From Lachnospiraceae bacterium (GTDB lineage: Bacteria > Bacillota > Clostridia > Lachnospirales > Lachnospiraceae), in contig SVFT01000001.1 in NCBI GenBank assembly GCA_015056735.1, positions 248,001 through 312,000 on the forward strand: a stretch of 64,000 bases of DNA, written 5' to 3'. How positions within the stretch are numbered: position 1 is the first letter of the stretch; every line of letters starts with the position of its first letter. The translations under genes and the position numbers were made by a program. Shown piece after piece: positions 25,672-34,007 of the stretch. The notes beneath the pieces were generated by a model that was not told the origin of the DNA, made no database searches, and was given only the letters and a program-made list of their open reading frames with translations.

Positions 25672-27077
25672 AGATCTACAATACACTGACCAGAAAAAAA
25701 GAGGAATTTGTTCCGATCGAAGAAGGCAAGGTCCGCATGTATGTTTGCGGCCCGACCGTTTACAATCTGATCCATATCGGCAATGCGCGTCCGATGATCG
25801 TGTTCGATACTGCGCGCCGTTATATGGAGCACAAAGGCTATAACGTAAACTACGTGTCCAACTTTACGGACGTAGATGACAAGATCATCAAGAAAGCGAA
25901 CGAGGAGGGCGTGGATCCTTCCGTGATCTCCGAGCGCTACATCGAAGAGTGCAGGAAAGACATGTCCGCGCTGAACGTGAAGCCTGCAACAACGCATCCG
26001 CAGGCAACGAATGAGATCGACGGCATGATCGAGATGATACAGACGCTGATCGATAAAGGGCATGCATATGTCGGCGAAGACGGCACCGTATATTTTAAGA
26101 CAAGAAGCTTTAAGGAATACGGCAAGCTTTCTCATAAGGATCTGGATGACCTTAGAGGCGGCAACAGATCGCTTCTTGTATCCGGCGAGGATCAGAAGCA
26201 GGATCCGCTTGATTTTGTCCTTTGGAAGCCCAAGAAAGAGGGCGAGCCTTCCTGGCCTTCACCCTGGTGCGACGGCCGTCCCGGCTGGCATATCGAGTGC
26301 TCTGTCATGAGCAAGCGTTATCTGGGCGATGAGATCGATATCCATGCAGGCGGAGAGGATCTGATCTTCCCGCATCATGAGAACGAGATCGCACAGTCCG
26401 AGTGCGCGAACGGCGTTCCTTTTGCAAAATACTGGATGCACAACGCTTTTCTCAATATCGATAATAAGAAGATGAGCAAGTCTCTGGGCAATTTCTTTAC
26501 GGTACGTGATATCTCCGAGAAGTACGATCTGCAGGTGCTGCGTTTCTTTATGCTATCCGCGCACTACAGAAGTCCTTTGAACTTCAGTGCCGATCTGATG
26601 CAGGCGGCAGCCAGCGGTCTTGACCGTATCGTAACCGGCATGGACAATCTGAAGTTCCGTGCGATGCATGCAAAGACCGCGGATCTGACACCGGATGAGA
26701 GAGCGCAGGTTGATGAGGCGGAAGTCTTCGGAGAGAAGTTTGATGAGGCCATGGACGACGATCTGAATACCGCAGATGCGATCTCGCATGTATTTGATTT
26801 TATCAAGTGGGCGAACATCCATGTAACGGAGGAAGCGAGTGCGGCATTTGCGACATCCGTTTACACCAGGATCAAGGTTTTGACGGATATTCTGGGTCTT
26901 ATCGTTGAGAAAAAGAAAGAAATGCTCGATGCCGACATCGAAGCGATGATCGAGGCAAGGCAGGCGGCCAGAAAGGCAAAGGATTTTGCCAAAGCCGATG
27001 AGATCCGCGCGCAGCTCCTGGAGAAAGGGATCGTACTCGAAGATACCAGAGAAGGCGTAAAATGGAAGAGAGTATAA
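25668..27077 (+). CDS. cysS: Cysteinyl-tRNA synthetase
   Basis: A 469-residue class I synthetase. The HIGH-type motif reads HIGNARP near residue 37, the KMSKS motif is KKMSKSLGN near 269, and the zinc site includes C27 in YVCGPTVYN, the Cys of WHIECSVM and the His pair HHENE. The C-terminal anticodon-binding domain ends [22 protein letters not shown], as usual. AGGAG lies 10 bases before the ATG within the cysE tail. Length is normal. Confidence 0.98.
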   Translation: MKIYNTLTRKKEEFVPIEEGKVRMYVCGPTVYNLIHIGNARPMIVFDTARRYMEHKGYNVNYVSNFTDVDDKIIKKANEEGVDPSVISERYIEECRKDMSALNVKPATTHPQATNEIDGMIEMIQTLIDKGHAYVGEDGTVYFKTRSFKEYGKLSHKDLDDLRGGNRSLLVSGEDQKQDPLDFVLWKPKKEGEPSWPSPWCDGRPGWHIECSVMSKRYLGDEIDIHAGGEDLIFPHHENEIAQSECANGVPFAKYWMHNAFLNIDNKKMSKSLGNFFTVRDISEKYDLQVLRFFMLSAHYRSPLNFSADLMQAAASGLDRIVTGMDNLKFRAMHAKTADLTPDERAQVDEAEVFGEKFDEAMDDDLNTADAISHVFDFIKWANIHVTEEASAAFATSVYTRIKVLTDILGLIVEKKKEMLDADIEAMIEARQAARKAKDFAKADEIRAQLLEKGIVLEDTREGVKWKRV

Positions 27078-27484
27078 GAGAAAAGTTTTTATGTAAACCC
27101 GGAGACGTCCGTGCCTACTCTCCGCTGACACTTGCCTATATCGGCGATGCCGTGTATGATCTGGTGATCCGGACGGTCGTAGTGGAGCGTGGCAATAAGC
27201 CTGCAAACAAACTCCACAAGACGACGGTAAAATATGTGAATGCGGCGACACAGGCTGCTATGATCGAATCCGTACTGGAGGATTTGACAGAAGAGGAGCT
27301 TGCGGTGTATAAACGGGGCAGGAACGCAAAATCCTACACATCGGCAAAGAATATGTCGATCGAGGATTATCGCAAGGCAACCGGCATGGAAGCACTGATG
27401 GGATATCTGTATCTGCAGGACCGCTTTGACAGGCTTCTGTCGCTGGTACAGCTTGCTCTTGAGAGGACGGAGCGAACGATTTAG
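27062..27484 (+). CDS. mrnC: Mini-ribonuclease 3
   Basis: A 140-residue RNase III catalytic domain without a double-stranded-RNA-binding domain. The signature LAYIGDAVYDLVIR (near residue 27) carries the metal-binding acidic residues, and a second acidic cluster lies near residue 115. MrnC matures the ends of 23S rRNA precursor. Its start lies 16 bases inside the end of cysS, and the order cysS-mrnC-rlmB is widely conserved in Firmicutes. Confidence 0.93.
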   Translation: MEESIREKFLCKPGDVRAYSPLTLAYIGDAVYDLVIRTVVVERGNKPANKLHKTTVKYVNAATQAAMIESVLEDLTEEELAVYKRGRNAKSYTSAKNMSIEDYRKATGMEALMGYLYLQDRFDRLLSLVQLALERTERTI

Positions 27485-27492
27485 AGGGAATT

Positions 27493-28239
27493 ATGGCATA
27501 TCAGGAACTTACGATAGAAGGTCGCAATGCCGTGATCGAAGCGTATCGAAGCGGCAAGACGATCGATAAACTGTACATTCTGGACGGCTGCCAGGACGGG
27601 CCGATGATGACGATCCGGCGGGAAGCAAAGAAGCATGATACGATCATGCGCTTTGTGGATAAGGAACGTCTCGATCAGATGTCGGAGACCGGCAAGCACC
27701 AGGGCGTGATCGCGATCGCGGCGGCTTATGAGTACGCTTCGGTCGACGATATCCTGGAGAATGCGAGAAAAAAGGGCGAGGCACCGTTTATCTATCTGCT
27801 TGATAATATTGAAGACCCGCATAATCTGGGGGCGATCATCCGTACAGCCAATCTTTCGGGTGCGCACGGCGTGATTATTCCGAAGAACCGTGCGGCGGGT
27901 CTGACAGCAACGGTCGCACGCACGAGCGCGGGTGCACTCAACTATACACCGGTTGCGAAGGTCACGAATCTAGCGCAGACGATCGAGAGCCTCAAAAAAG
28001 AAGGCATGTGGTTTGCGTGTGCGGACATGGACGGCGATGTCATGTACGACGTCAACTTAACGGGGCCGATCGGGCTTGTGATCGGCAATGAAGGCGAGGG
28101 CGTCGGACGTCTTGTGAAGGAAAAATGCGACTATGTTGTGTCCATTCCGATGAAAGGGGACATTGACTCCCTGAACGCATCGGTCGCAGCGGGCGTGCTC
28201 GGTTTCGAGATCGTACGCCAGCGCATGAAAAAGGGATGA
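27493..28239 (+). CDS. rlmB: 23S rRNA (guanosine-2'-O)-methyltransferase RlmB
   Basis: A 248-residue SPOUT-class methyltransferase. An N-terminal L30e-like RNA-binding domain (ELTIEGRNAVIEAYRSGKTIDKLYI) precedes the knot, whose three motifs are DNIEDPHNLGAIIRTANLSGAHGVI, IGLVIGNEGEGVGRLV and VSIPMKGDIDSLNASVAAGVLGFEI. It probably methylates G2251-type guanosine in the peptidyl-transferase loop of 23S rRNA. It overlaps the next gene by four bases in the long reading of that gene. Confidence 0.95.
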   Translation: MAYQELTIEGRNAVIEAYRSGKTIDKLYILDGCQDGPMMTIRREAKKHDTIMRFVDKERLDQMSETGKHQGVIAIAAAYEYASVDDILENARKKGEAPFIYLLDNIEDPHNLGAIIRTANLSGAHGVIIPKNRAAGLTATVARTSAGALNYTPVAKVTNLAQTIESLKKEGMWFACADMDGDVMYDVNLTGPIGLVIGNEGEGVGRLVKEKCDYVVSIPMKGDIDSLNASVAAGVLGFEIVRQRMKKG

Positions 28240-28241
28240 GC

Positions 28242-28856
28242 ATGAAGGATTATGATTCCTATTCGGATGATGAACTGATCCTCCGTCTGCGCGACGGGGA
28301 GCATGAGATCACCGACTATCTCATGAATAAATACAAAAATCTGGTGCGGCATCATGCACGCTCCATGTATATGCTGGGCGCGGATTCGGATGACCTCATC
28401 CAGGAAGGGATGATCGGGCTGTTTAAGGCGCTTCGCGACTATGACATCGGGCGTGATGCGTCGTTCCAGACGTTCGCGGAGCTGTGCATCAACCGCCAGA
28501 TGTATACCGCTGTGGAGGCTTCCAGAAGGAAGAAGCATCAGCCCTTAAACAGCTATGTCTCCTATAATTCGGATGAGCTTGCGACAGAGGATGAGACCGG
28601 CACGTATCGTGCGGATCCGGAGCTTTTAAGTGTTCTTGCGTCTCTCTCCGACAAGAGCCCGGAAGATGCCTGGATCGATCGGGAAAATTTTGAGATCCTG
28701 GAAAAAAAGATTGAAGAGCGTCTCAGCGCATTCGAACGCAGCGTCCTTGATCTGTACCTGACCGGAATGGGCTATGCACAGATCGCGAAGATCCTCGGAA
28801 GGGATGAAAAGTCAACCGATAATGCCTTACAGCGCATCAAGAAGAAATTGCGCTGA
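28242..28856 (+). CDS. sigH: RNA polymerase sigma-H-type factor
   Basis: A 204-residue sigma-70-family protein with region 2 (NKYKNLVRHHARSMYMLGADSDDLIQEGMIGLFKALRDYD, then FQTFAELCINRQMYTAVEASRRKKH) and region 4 near the end (YLTGMGYAQIAKILGRDEKSTDNALQRIKKKL). The sequence and its place after rlmB match SigH/Spo0H of clostridia, the transition-phase sigma factor. An ATG at 28236 overlaps the rlmB stop, but AAAAAGGG abuts it, so the ATG at 28242 fits better. Confidence 0.93.
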   Translation: MKDYDSYSDDELILRLRDGEHEITDYLMNKYKNLVRHHARSMYMLGADSDDLIQEGMIGLFKALRDYDIGRDASFQTFAELCINRQMYTAVEASRRKKHQPLNSYVSYNSDELATEDETGTYRADPELLSVLASLSDKSPEDAWIDRENFEILEKKIEERLSAFERSVLDLYLTGMGYAQIAKILGRDEKSTDNALQRIKKKLR

Positions 28857-28896
28857 ACCGGCCCAAAAGCCGTCGATCGAATTGTGCTGTTTTCTG

Positions 28897-28925
28897 TTGA
28901 CAAAGACCACAAAAGTTTGTAATAT
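28897..28925 (+). promoter_or_regulatory. Promoter of the tRNA-Thr gene
   Basis: TTGACA (28897-28902), 17 bases, TAATAT (28920-28925), 11 bases before the mature tRNA start. This is near consensus, as expected for a stable-RNA gene. Confidence 0.85.
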
Positions 28926-28936
28926 AGACAAGTACT

Positions 28937-29009
28937 GCTGGTGTGGCACAGGCGGTAGCGCACCTCATTGGTAGTGAGGAGGTCACGGGTCCGAGTCCCG
29001 TCACCAGCT
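28937..29009 (+). tRNA. tRNA-Thr (anticodon GGT)
   Basis: The acceptor strands GCTGGTG and CACCAGC pair, the anticodon stem CCTCA/TGAGG encloses the loop TTGGTAG with anticodon GGT, and the T-arm ACGGG/CCCGT encloses TCCGAGT. The discriminator base is T, and CCA is not encoded. The D-arm is GCACAGGCGGTAGCGC with one mismatched pair. It decodes ACC/ACT threonine codons. Confidence 0.95.
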
Positions 29010-29023
29010 TACGCGGTGGCAAT

Positions 29024-29170
29024 GAGCCATGCAAAACGGAAAAGAAAAGGCACCCCCAAGCTTGCTTGGTAGGGTGTCTTTTTCTTTTTTGTTTTAGAGG
29101 GCGAACGCCCGCGACCCCTGCGAAAACCCCAGCTTTGCCTGGGATTTTTGCAGGGGTACATGCATGGCTC
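29024..29170. other. Hairpin-rich element with 10-bp terminal inverted repeats, including the tRNA terminator
   Basis: GAGCCATGCA (29024-29033) is matched by TGCATGGCTC (29161-29170). Between them lie three hairpins: CACCCCCAAGC with GCTTGGTAGGGTG followed by a long T-run (29040-29090, the working terminator of the tRNA), a small GGGCGAACGCCC, and ACCCCTGC...CCCAG with CTGGG...GCAGGGGT (29114-29157). There is no coding sequence. The ends resemble the REP-like hairpin at 50259-50287. The rest of the 464-bp gap to the next gene is AT-rich, with a TATAAT at 29268-29273 that may serve the SPFH gene. Confidence 0.6.
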
Positions 29171-29320
29171 CCTATTTTTCTTAAACTTTCGCACAATTCC
29201 TCGAATTCCACACTCTATCCAAACATAATAGTACTTGTGTGTGATACTGCTTCAACATCACTCTTGCTATAATAAAAAAGATGGCGGTATTCGCCAACTC
29301 AACTTGAAAGGAGATTCAAA

Positions 29321-30634
29321 ATGGGGTTAATTAAGGCAGCTATGGGCGCGGCAGGCGGCGTAATGGCCGACCAGTGGCTCGAGTATTTCTACTGTGATGC
29401 GATCCCGCAGGATATTCTTGCAGTAAGAGGCAGGAAGAAGACTTCGGACCGCTCTTCCAACACAAAGGGTGATGACAACATCATCTCAAACGGTTCGATC
29501 ATTTCGGTTGCGGACGGACAGTGCATGATGATCGTCGATCAGGGCAAGGTCGTTGAAGTCTGCGCAGAACCGGGTGAATTCAAGTATGATGCATCCACAG
29601 AGCCCAGCATTTTCAGCGGCGGCTTCGGACAGGGACTGATCGAATCCTTTAAGAACATGGGCAAGCGTTTTGCCTTTGGCGGCGAAGCACCCAAGACCCA
29701 GCGTGTATATTACTTCAATACGAAGGAACTGATCGGTAACAAGTACGGAACACCGGCACCTGTTCCGTTCCGCGTTGTGGATACGAATGTCGGTCTGGAC
29801 ATCGATATCTCGGTTCGCTGCTTCGGCGAATACAGCTATAAGATCGCCGATCCCGTTCTTTTCTATACAAATGTATGCGGCAACATCACGGAGGATTACA
29901 GCCGTGAAGAGATCGACGGCATGCTCAAAACAGAGTTTTTGACGGCATTGCAGCCTGCCTTTGCAAGGATTTCCGAGATGGGGATCCGTTACTCTGCACT
30001 GCCTGCACATACAACGGATCTGGCGAATGCGATGAACGCAGAGCTTTCCCAGAAATGGGCACAGCTTCGCGGTCTTGTAGTCGTTTCGGTCGGCGTATCC
30101 AGCATCAAAGCGTCCGAAGAAGACGAGCAGATGATCAAAGAGCTGCAGCGCAATGCGGCATTCCGCAATCCGACCATGGCAGCGGCACAGCTTGTCGGTG
30201 CACAGGCACAGGCTATGCAGGATGCGGCAAACAATCAGAATGCAGGCCCGGCAATGGCTTTCATGGGAATGAACATGGCTGGCCAGGCAGGCGGCATGAA
30301 CGCGCAGAATCTGTTTGCGATGGGACAGCAGCAACAGATGCAGCAGCAACAGATGCAGATGCAGCAACAGCAGATGCAGCAGGCAGCACCTACTCCCGCT
30401 CCGGCACCGGCTCCCGCTCCCGCACAGGCAGCACCTGCTGCGGCAGGATGGACATGCTCCTGCGGTGCTGTAAATCAGGGCAAATTCTGCCAGGAATGCG
30501 GCGCCAAGAAACCGGAAGGCGCACTGCAGTACAAGTGCGATAAGTGCGGCTGGATGCCTGCAGATCCGACAAAACCGCCCAAATTTTGTCCGGAATGCGG
30601 TGATCCGTTCGGCGATGAAGACATCGTTCGATAA
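29321..30634 (+). CDS. SPFH-domain protein with C-terminal zinc ribbons (YdjI-like)
   Basis: A 437-residue protein. Residues ~1-290 form an SPFH/band-7-like domain of the YdjI type (virion-core-like; GLIKAAMGAAGGVMADQWLEYFYCDAIP at the start). A Met/Gln-rich stretch (around 325-360) and a Pro/Ala linker follow. The end carries two zinc-ribbon motifs, CSCGAVNQGKFCQECG and CDKCGWMPADPTKPPKFCPECG. No transmembrane helix is seen. In Bacillus, YdjI works with the zinc-ribbon/membrane protein YdjG and the TPM protein YdjH in envelope stress; the same three families are adjacent here. AAGGAG precedes the ATG. Confidence 0.85.
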   Translation: MGLIKAAMGAAGGVMADQWLEYFYCDAIPQDILAVRGRKKTSDRSSNTKGDDNIISNGSIISVADGQCMMIVDQGKVVEVCAEPGEFKYDASTEPSIFSGGFGQGLIESFKNMGKRFAFGGEAPKTQRVYYFNTKELIGNKYGTPAPVPFRVVDTNVGLDIDISVRCFGEYSYKIADPVLFYTNVCGNITEDYSREEIDGMLKTEFLTALQPAFARISEMGIRYSALPAHTTDLANAMNAELSQKWAQLRGLVVVSVGVSSIKASEEDEQMIKELQRNAAFRNPTMAAAQLVGAQAQAMQDAANNQNAGPAMAFMGMNMAGQAGGMNAQNLFAMGQQQQMQQQQMQMQQQQMQQAAPTPAPAPAPAPAQAAPAAAGWTCSCGAVNQGKFCQECGAKKPEGALQYKCDKCGWMPADPTKPPKFCPECGDPFGDEDIVR

Positions 30635-30654
30635 CGGAGGCGAGGGGGAATAGA

Positions 30655-31725
30655 ATGGCTGATATGACAAATTACCAGTGCCCGGCGTGCGGAGGTCCGC
30701 TTCACTACGGCGCCTCCTCGGGCAAGCTGGAATGTGAATACTGCGGCAGCGCCTACTCCGTGGAAGAGATGGAGGCAAAGTACGGCAAGACGGATGATAA
30801 GAAGACCGCAAAGCCCGTCGCGGCCGGTATCTCCGCATCCGGTGAGACAATCGAGATGCAGACGTATAACTGCCCTTCCTGCGGCGCTGACCTGATGAGC
30901 GACGGTGTGACCGCCGTGACGATCTGTCCGTACTGCGGCAATCCGCAGATGGTACCGGGGCAGATGTCGGGTGAGGCCAAGCCTGATTTTATCATCCCGT
31001 TCAAAGTGGATAAGAAGGCAGCCGTTGCGGCACTGAAAGCACACTATAAGGGAAAAAGGCTCCTCCCGAAGGTCTTTGCGGACGAGAACCACATCGAAGA
31101 GATCCAGGGCGTTTATGTGCCTTTCTGGCTTTACGACGGCGAGGCGGATGCAGATTGCCGCTATGAATGTTCCAACTCCACGACGACCAGAAGCGGCGAT
31201 ACGGAGACGACTGTTACGGATCACTATGATGTGCACCGCGCCGGCAAAGTGACTTTCGCACGGATCCCGGCAGATGCATCGACCAGGATGCCGGATGACT
31301 ATATGGACGCGATCGAACCGTTCAATTATGATGAGATGATCGAGTTCTCGCAGGTCTATATGCCCGGTTACATTGCGGATAAGTACGATGTTTCTAAAGA
31401 AGAGAATGAGGAGCGTATCGCAACACGTGCAAAAGAGAGCACTTCCATGAAGATGCTCGAATCCGTAACCGGCTACGAGAGTGTCCTTCCCGGGGAAGAG
31501 AAGATCGAATACAAGAGTAAGGCGGTGCGCTATGCCATGCTGCCTGTCTGGATGCTCACGACCAAATGGAAGGGGCAGAACTACCTGTTTGCGATCAACG
31601 GCCAGACCGGCAAGACGGTCGGCAACCTTCCCATTGACAAGGGCAGATACTGGTTTTATTTCTTTGTGTCCATGATCCCGTGTTCACTGATCGGCTGGTT
31701 CATCGGCAAATGGATATTCATGTAG
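30655..31725 (+). CDS. Double zinc-ribbon protein with C-terminal membrane anchor (YdjG-like)
   Basis: A 356-residue protein with two zinc ribbons at the N-terminus (CPACGG...CEYCGS at residues 9-31 and CPSCGA...CPYCGN near 75-98), a long central domain ending in an internal helical part, and one transmembrane helix at the extreme C-terminus (FYFFVSMIPCSLIGWFIGKWIF). It is predicted to be cytoplasmic and anchored by its tail. It lies 20 bases after the SPFH gene and is the likely link between the SPFH scaffold and the membrane. Confidence 0.8.
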   Translation: MADMTNYQCPACGGPLHYGASSGKLECEYCGSAYSVEEMEAKYGKTDDKKTAKPVAAGISASGETIEMQTYNCPSCGADLMSDGVTAVTICPYCGNPQMVPGQMSGEAKPDFIIPFKVDKKAAVAALKAHYKGKRLLPKVFADENHIEEIQGVYVPFWLYDGEADADCRYECSNSTTTRSGDTETTVTDHYDVHRAGKVTFARIPADASTRMPDDYMDAIEPFNYDEMIEFSQVYMPGYIADKYDVSKEENEERIATRAKESTSMKMLESVTGYESVLPGEEKIEYKSKAVRYAMLPVWMLTTKWKGQNYLFAINGQTGKTVGNLPIDKGRYWFYFFVSMIPCSLIGWFIGKWIFM

Positions 31726-31737
31726 GAGGTACGGAAA

Positions 31738-32541
31738 ATGAAAAAGAGAGTCATTGCTTTTCTCGCCGTACTGGCCATGATCATGTCCATGACAGTGACG
31801 GCGTTTGCAAACGCGGATTATTATGAAAATGTTTTTGATACAGCAGGGATTCTGACGGATGAAGAGGCTGCACGGTTTGAAGCAAGGGCAGCCGAGATCA
31901 CGAACAAGTACGGGATGGGCGTTTATATTGTGACGATCCCGAATCTTTCCGATTACGGATTCACAGAGGATCAGGCGTACGACTGTGCGAAGTACTTTTA
32001 TACAGAGTCCGGATACGGAGTCGGCGATGACGGAAGCGGGATCATGCTTCTGCTTTCGATGAGCGAGAGAAAATATGCACTGATCGCGCACGGCGCAGGC
32101 AATCAGGCGCTGACCGATTACGGAAACGAAAAGATGCGCGAGGCGTTCCTCGATGATTTCGGAGACGATGAATGGGCGGTAGGTTTTGACCACTATCTGG
32201 AGAAGGCGGACAGATACATAAGCCTTTGGGCGGAAGGAAAGCCCGTTGATTCGGGAAGCGATCCGGATGACCATTCCTGGATCCTCTGCCTTGCCGTTGC
32301 CATTTTTGTCGGCGCTCTCGGCGCTTTTATCTACTGCTGCTACTTAGAGTCCGAGATGAAAACGGCAGTCATTGCGACAAACGCCGAAGGGTACGAAACA
32401 GAAAACGGCGTGGAGATCACGGTTTCGGAAGATACCTATCTGCATTCCACGACGGAAGTGCGTACCATCGAGCATGACAGCGATTCGGGCGGCACGAGTG
32501 TCGACAGCGACGGCTTTTCCGGGTCGAGCGGTGATTTTTAG
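31738..32541 (+). CDS. TPM-domain (YgcG/YdjH-like) membrane protein
   Basis: The 267-residue protein has a signal peptide (KKRVIAFLAVLAMIMSMTVTAFA), an extracytoplasmic TPM/phosphatase-like domain (residues ~28-170, beginning YYENVFDTAGILTDEEAARFEARAAEI), one transmembrane helix (WILCLAVAIFVGALGAFIYCCYL, near 185-207) and a cytoplasmic tail ending in Ser/Gly/Asp repeats (SGGTSVDSDGFSGSSGDF), where the family usually has Gly/Phe repeats. It is the third member of the SPFH/zinc-ribbon/TPM module and probably acts at the outer face of the membrane. Confidence 0.85.
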   Translation: MKKRVIAFLAVLAMIMSMTVTAFANADYYENVFDTAGILTDEEAARFEARAAEITNKYGMGVYIVTIPNLSDYGFTEDQAYDCAKYFYTESGYGVGDDGSGIMLLLSMSERKYALIAHGAGNQALTDYGNEKMREAFLDDFGDDEWAVGFDHYLEKADRYISLWAEGKPVDSGSDPDDHSWILCLAVAIFVGALGAFIYCCYLESEMKTAVIATNAEGYETENGVEITVSEDTYLHSTTEVRTIEHDSDSGGTSVDSDGFSGSSGDF

Positions 32542-32587
32542 TACGATCTGCAGGACCGCTTTTGTGAAAACAGTTTTGTGCGAGGGA

Positions 32588-32616
32588 TTGAAAACCGCTC
32601 CAAAAGGTGATAGATT
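32588..32616 (+). promoter_or_regulatory. Promoter of the second ureidoglycolate-lyase-like gene
   Basis: TTGAAA (32588-32593), 17 bases, TAGATT (32611-32616), about 36 bases before the ATG. Confidence 0.6.
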
Positions 32617-32651
32617 TTATTCGTAAGTTTTTATCAAAAGGAGAAGGTATC

Positions 32652-33134
32652 ATGATTACGATCAAAGCACAGAAACTGACAAGAGATGCATTCGCAGAAT
32701 TCGGTGATTTCTATGATTGCATGGATCCCAAGGGTCATACGCTCGGGGCATTTTTCCATGATCATATGAAGTTCCCGGTAGAAGGCGGCAGATGCGTCGG
32801 TATTTCCGCAATGGTAAAGGAGAAGGTTGACGAGACGATCGTCACAAAAGCAGAGTATCACAATCACTCCTGCGAGCTGATCCTTCCGATCGATGCGGAT
32901 GTACTGCTTCACGTAGCTCCCCCTTCAAAGGCACCGGTTCCGGAGCAGACACAGGCATTCATCGTTCCGAAAGGAACAGCTGTTATCCTGAACATCGGTG
33001 TATGGCATATGGGCCCTACTCCCATCAATGCAGACAAGTGCCATTTCTTCATGGAACTTGCGGAGAGAACTTATATGACAGACTGCATCATCGAGGATTA
33101 TCCCGAAGATAAGCACGTTAAGATCGAATTATAA
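32652..33134 (+). CDS. Ureidoglycolate lyase-like protein, second paralogue
   Basis: 160 residues starting MITIKAQKLTRDAFAEFGDFYDC, the same family opening as the protein at 16376-16843, and with the matching GVWHMGPTPI segment near residue 120. It differs by having HNHSCELILPIDADVLLHV in the middle. No allantoin or purine-degradation genes are near. It stands alone between its own promoter and a GC-rich terminator. AAAAGGAG precedes the ATG. The true substrate is unknown. Confidence 0.7.
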   Translation: MITIKAQKLTRDAFAEFGDFYDCMDPKGHTLGAFFHDHMKFPVEGGRCVGISAMVKEKVDETIVTKAEYHNHSCELILPIDADVLLHVAPPSKAPVPEQTQAFIVPKGTAVILNIGVWHMGPTPINADKCHFFMELAERTYMTDCIIEDYPEDKHVKIEL

Positions 33135-33148
33135 GAATGGATCTGTGG

Positions 33149-33178
33149 CGGCCGCACACTACGTGCGGCCGTCCTTTT
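33149..33178 (+). terminator. GC-rich intrinsic terminator
   Basis: CGGCCGCAC pairs perfectly with GTGCGGCCG around ACTAC, and CCTTTT follows. It closes the single-gene unit before it and lies only 8 bases before the next ATG, so the protease gene probably has little or no transcription start of its own here. Confidence 0.75.
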
Positions 33179-33185
33179 CACAGAA

Positions 33186-34007
33186 ATGATCAAAATGCAT
33201 CAAAAAACGGAACAGCACAAACAGAATATGCTTTTACTGCAGATCATGGCGGGATTTACAATGCTCGTTCTTTTTTTGCTGTTTTGGAGCAGGACCGCGT
33301 ATGCGGAATGTGCACCCAACCCGGATCTCGGGCCGCTTTTGCAGACAACGAACGACGCGGATGAATACCGCGGTCTTGTGAAGCTCGATCTTCTTTGTAC
33401 GGAGGAGGCTCCGGACGGCAATGTCAGCAAAGCTTCACAGAATGTGATGCCTTCCGTGGTACAGATCAAGGAAGGCAATTACTGGGGGTCGGGATGTATT
33501 CTGGATATCGGTGACGACTACGTGATCCTGGTGTCCAATAAGCATCTTCTGATCCACAGAAACTACTCGGCAGTTTATTTTTACAATGGGAAAATGGGGC
33601 TCGGCAAAGCGCTGTGGCTCTCCCCGACCGCAGACCTTGGCTTTGCGAAAGTCGACATCAGCGACTGGAGCTACGAAGACAGGAGAAAACTGCGAAAAAT
33701 TCGCATTAACGACAGATCCGCTTCAAATCTGAAGCGAGGAGACCGCATATTTATGATCGGTTCGTCCGACGGTGTGGCCTGCAACGTCTCGCACGGCACG
33801 GTCGCGAACCCGCTTTACTATGTTGCGGAATTCGGTTCGGATATGGTATATAATTACTGCAAGGCCAAGCCCGGCATGTCCGGCGGCGGGACCTTTAACG
33901 AATATGGACACTATATCGGCATGATCACGGGCGGCGCACAGGACGAGACCGTATCGGTGCCGGTACGTATGATAGAGGAGGCATGGAAAGATTATGACAA
34001 AAATTGA
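33186..34007 (+). CDS. Membrane-anchored trypsin-like serine protease
   Basis: A 273-residue protein with one N-terminal transmembrane/signal anchor (about residues 16-36) and an extracytoplasmic trypsin-like domain of the DegP type. The likely triad is H120 (LVSNKHLLI), D150 (SPTADLGFAKV) and S232 (KPGMSGGGTFN). The His context differs from the usual TAAH. There is no PDZ domain. No good Shine-Dalgarno precedes the ATG at 33186, so the start is uncertain. Its end overlaps the next GTPase gene by 14 bases, implying coupling. Confidence 0.75.
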   Translation: MIKMHQKTEQHKQNMLLLQIMAGFTMLVLFLLFWSRTAYAECAPNPDLGPLLQTTNDADEYRGLVKLDLLCTEEAPDGNVSKASQNVMPSVVQIKEGNYWGSGCILDIGDDYVILVSNKHLLIHRNYSAVYFYNGKMGLGKALWLSPTADLGFAKVDISDWSYEDRRKLRKIRINDRSASNLKRGDRIFMIGSSDGVACNVSHGTVANPLYYVAEFGSDMVYNYCKAKPGMSGGGTFNEYGHYIGMITGGAQDETVSVPVRMIEEAWKDYDKN

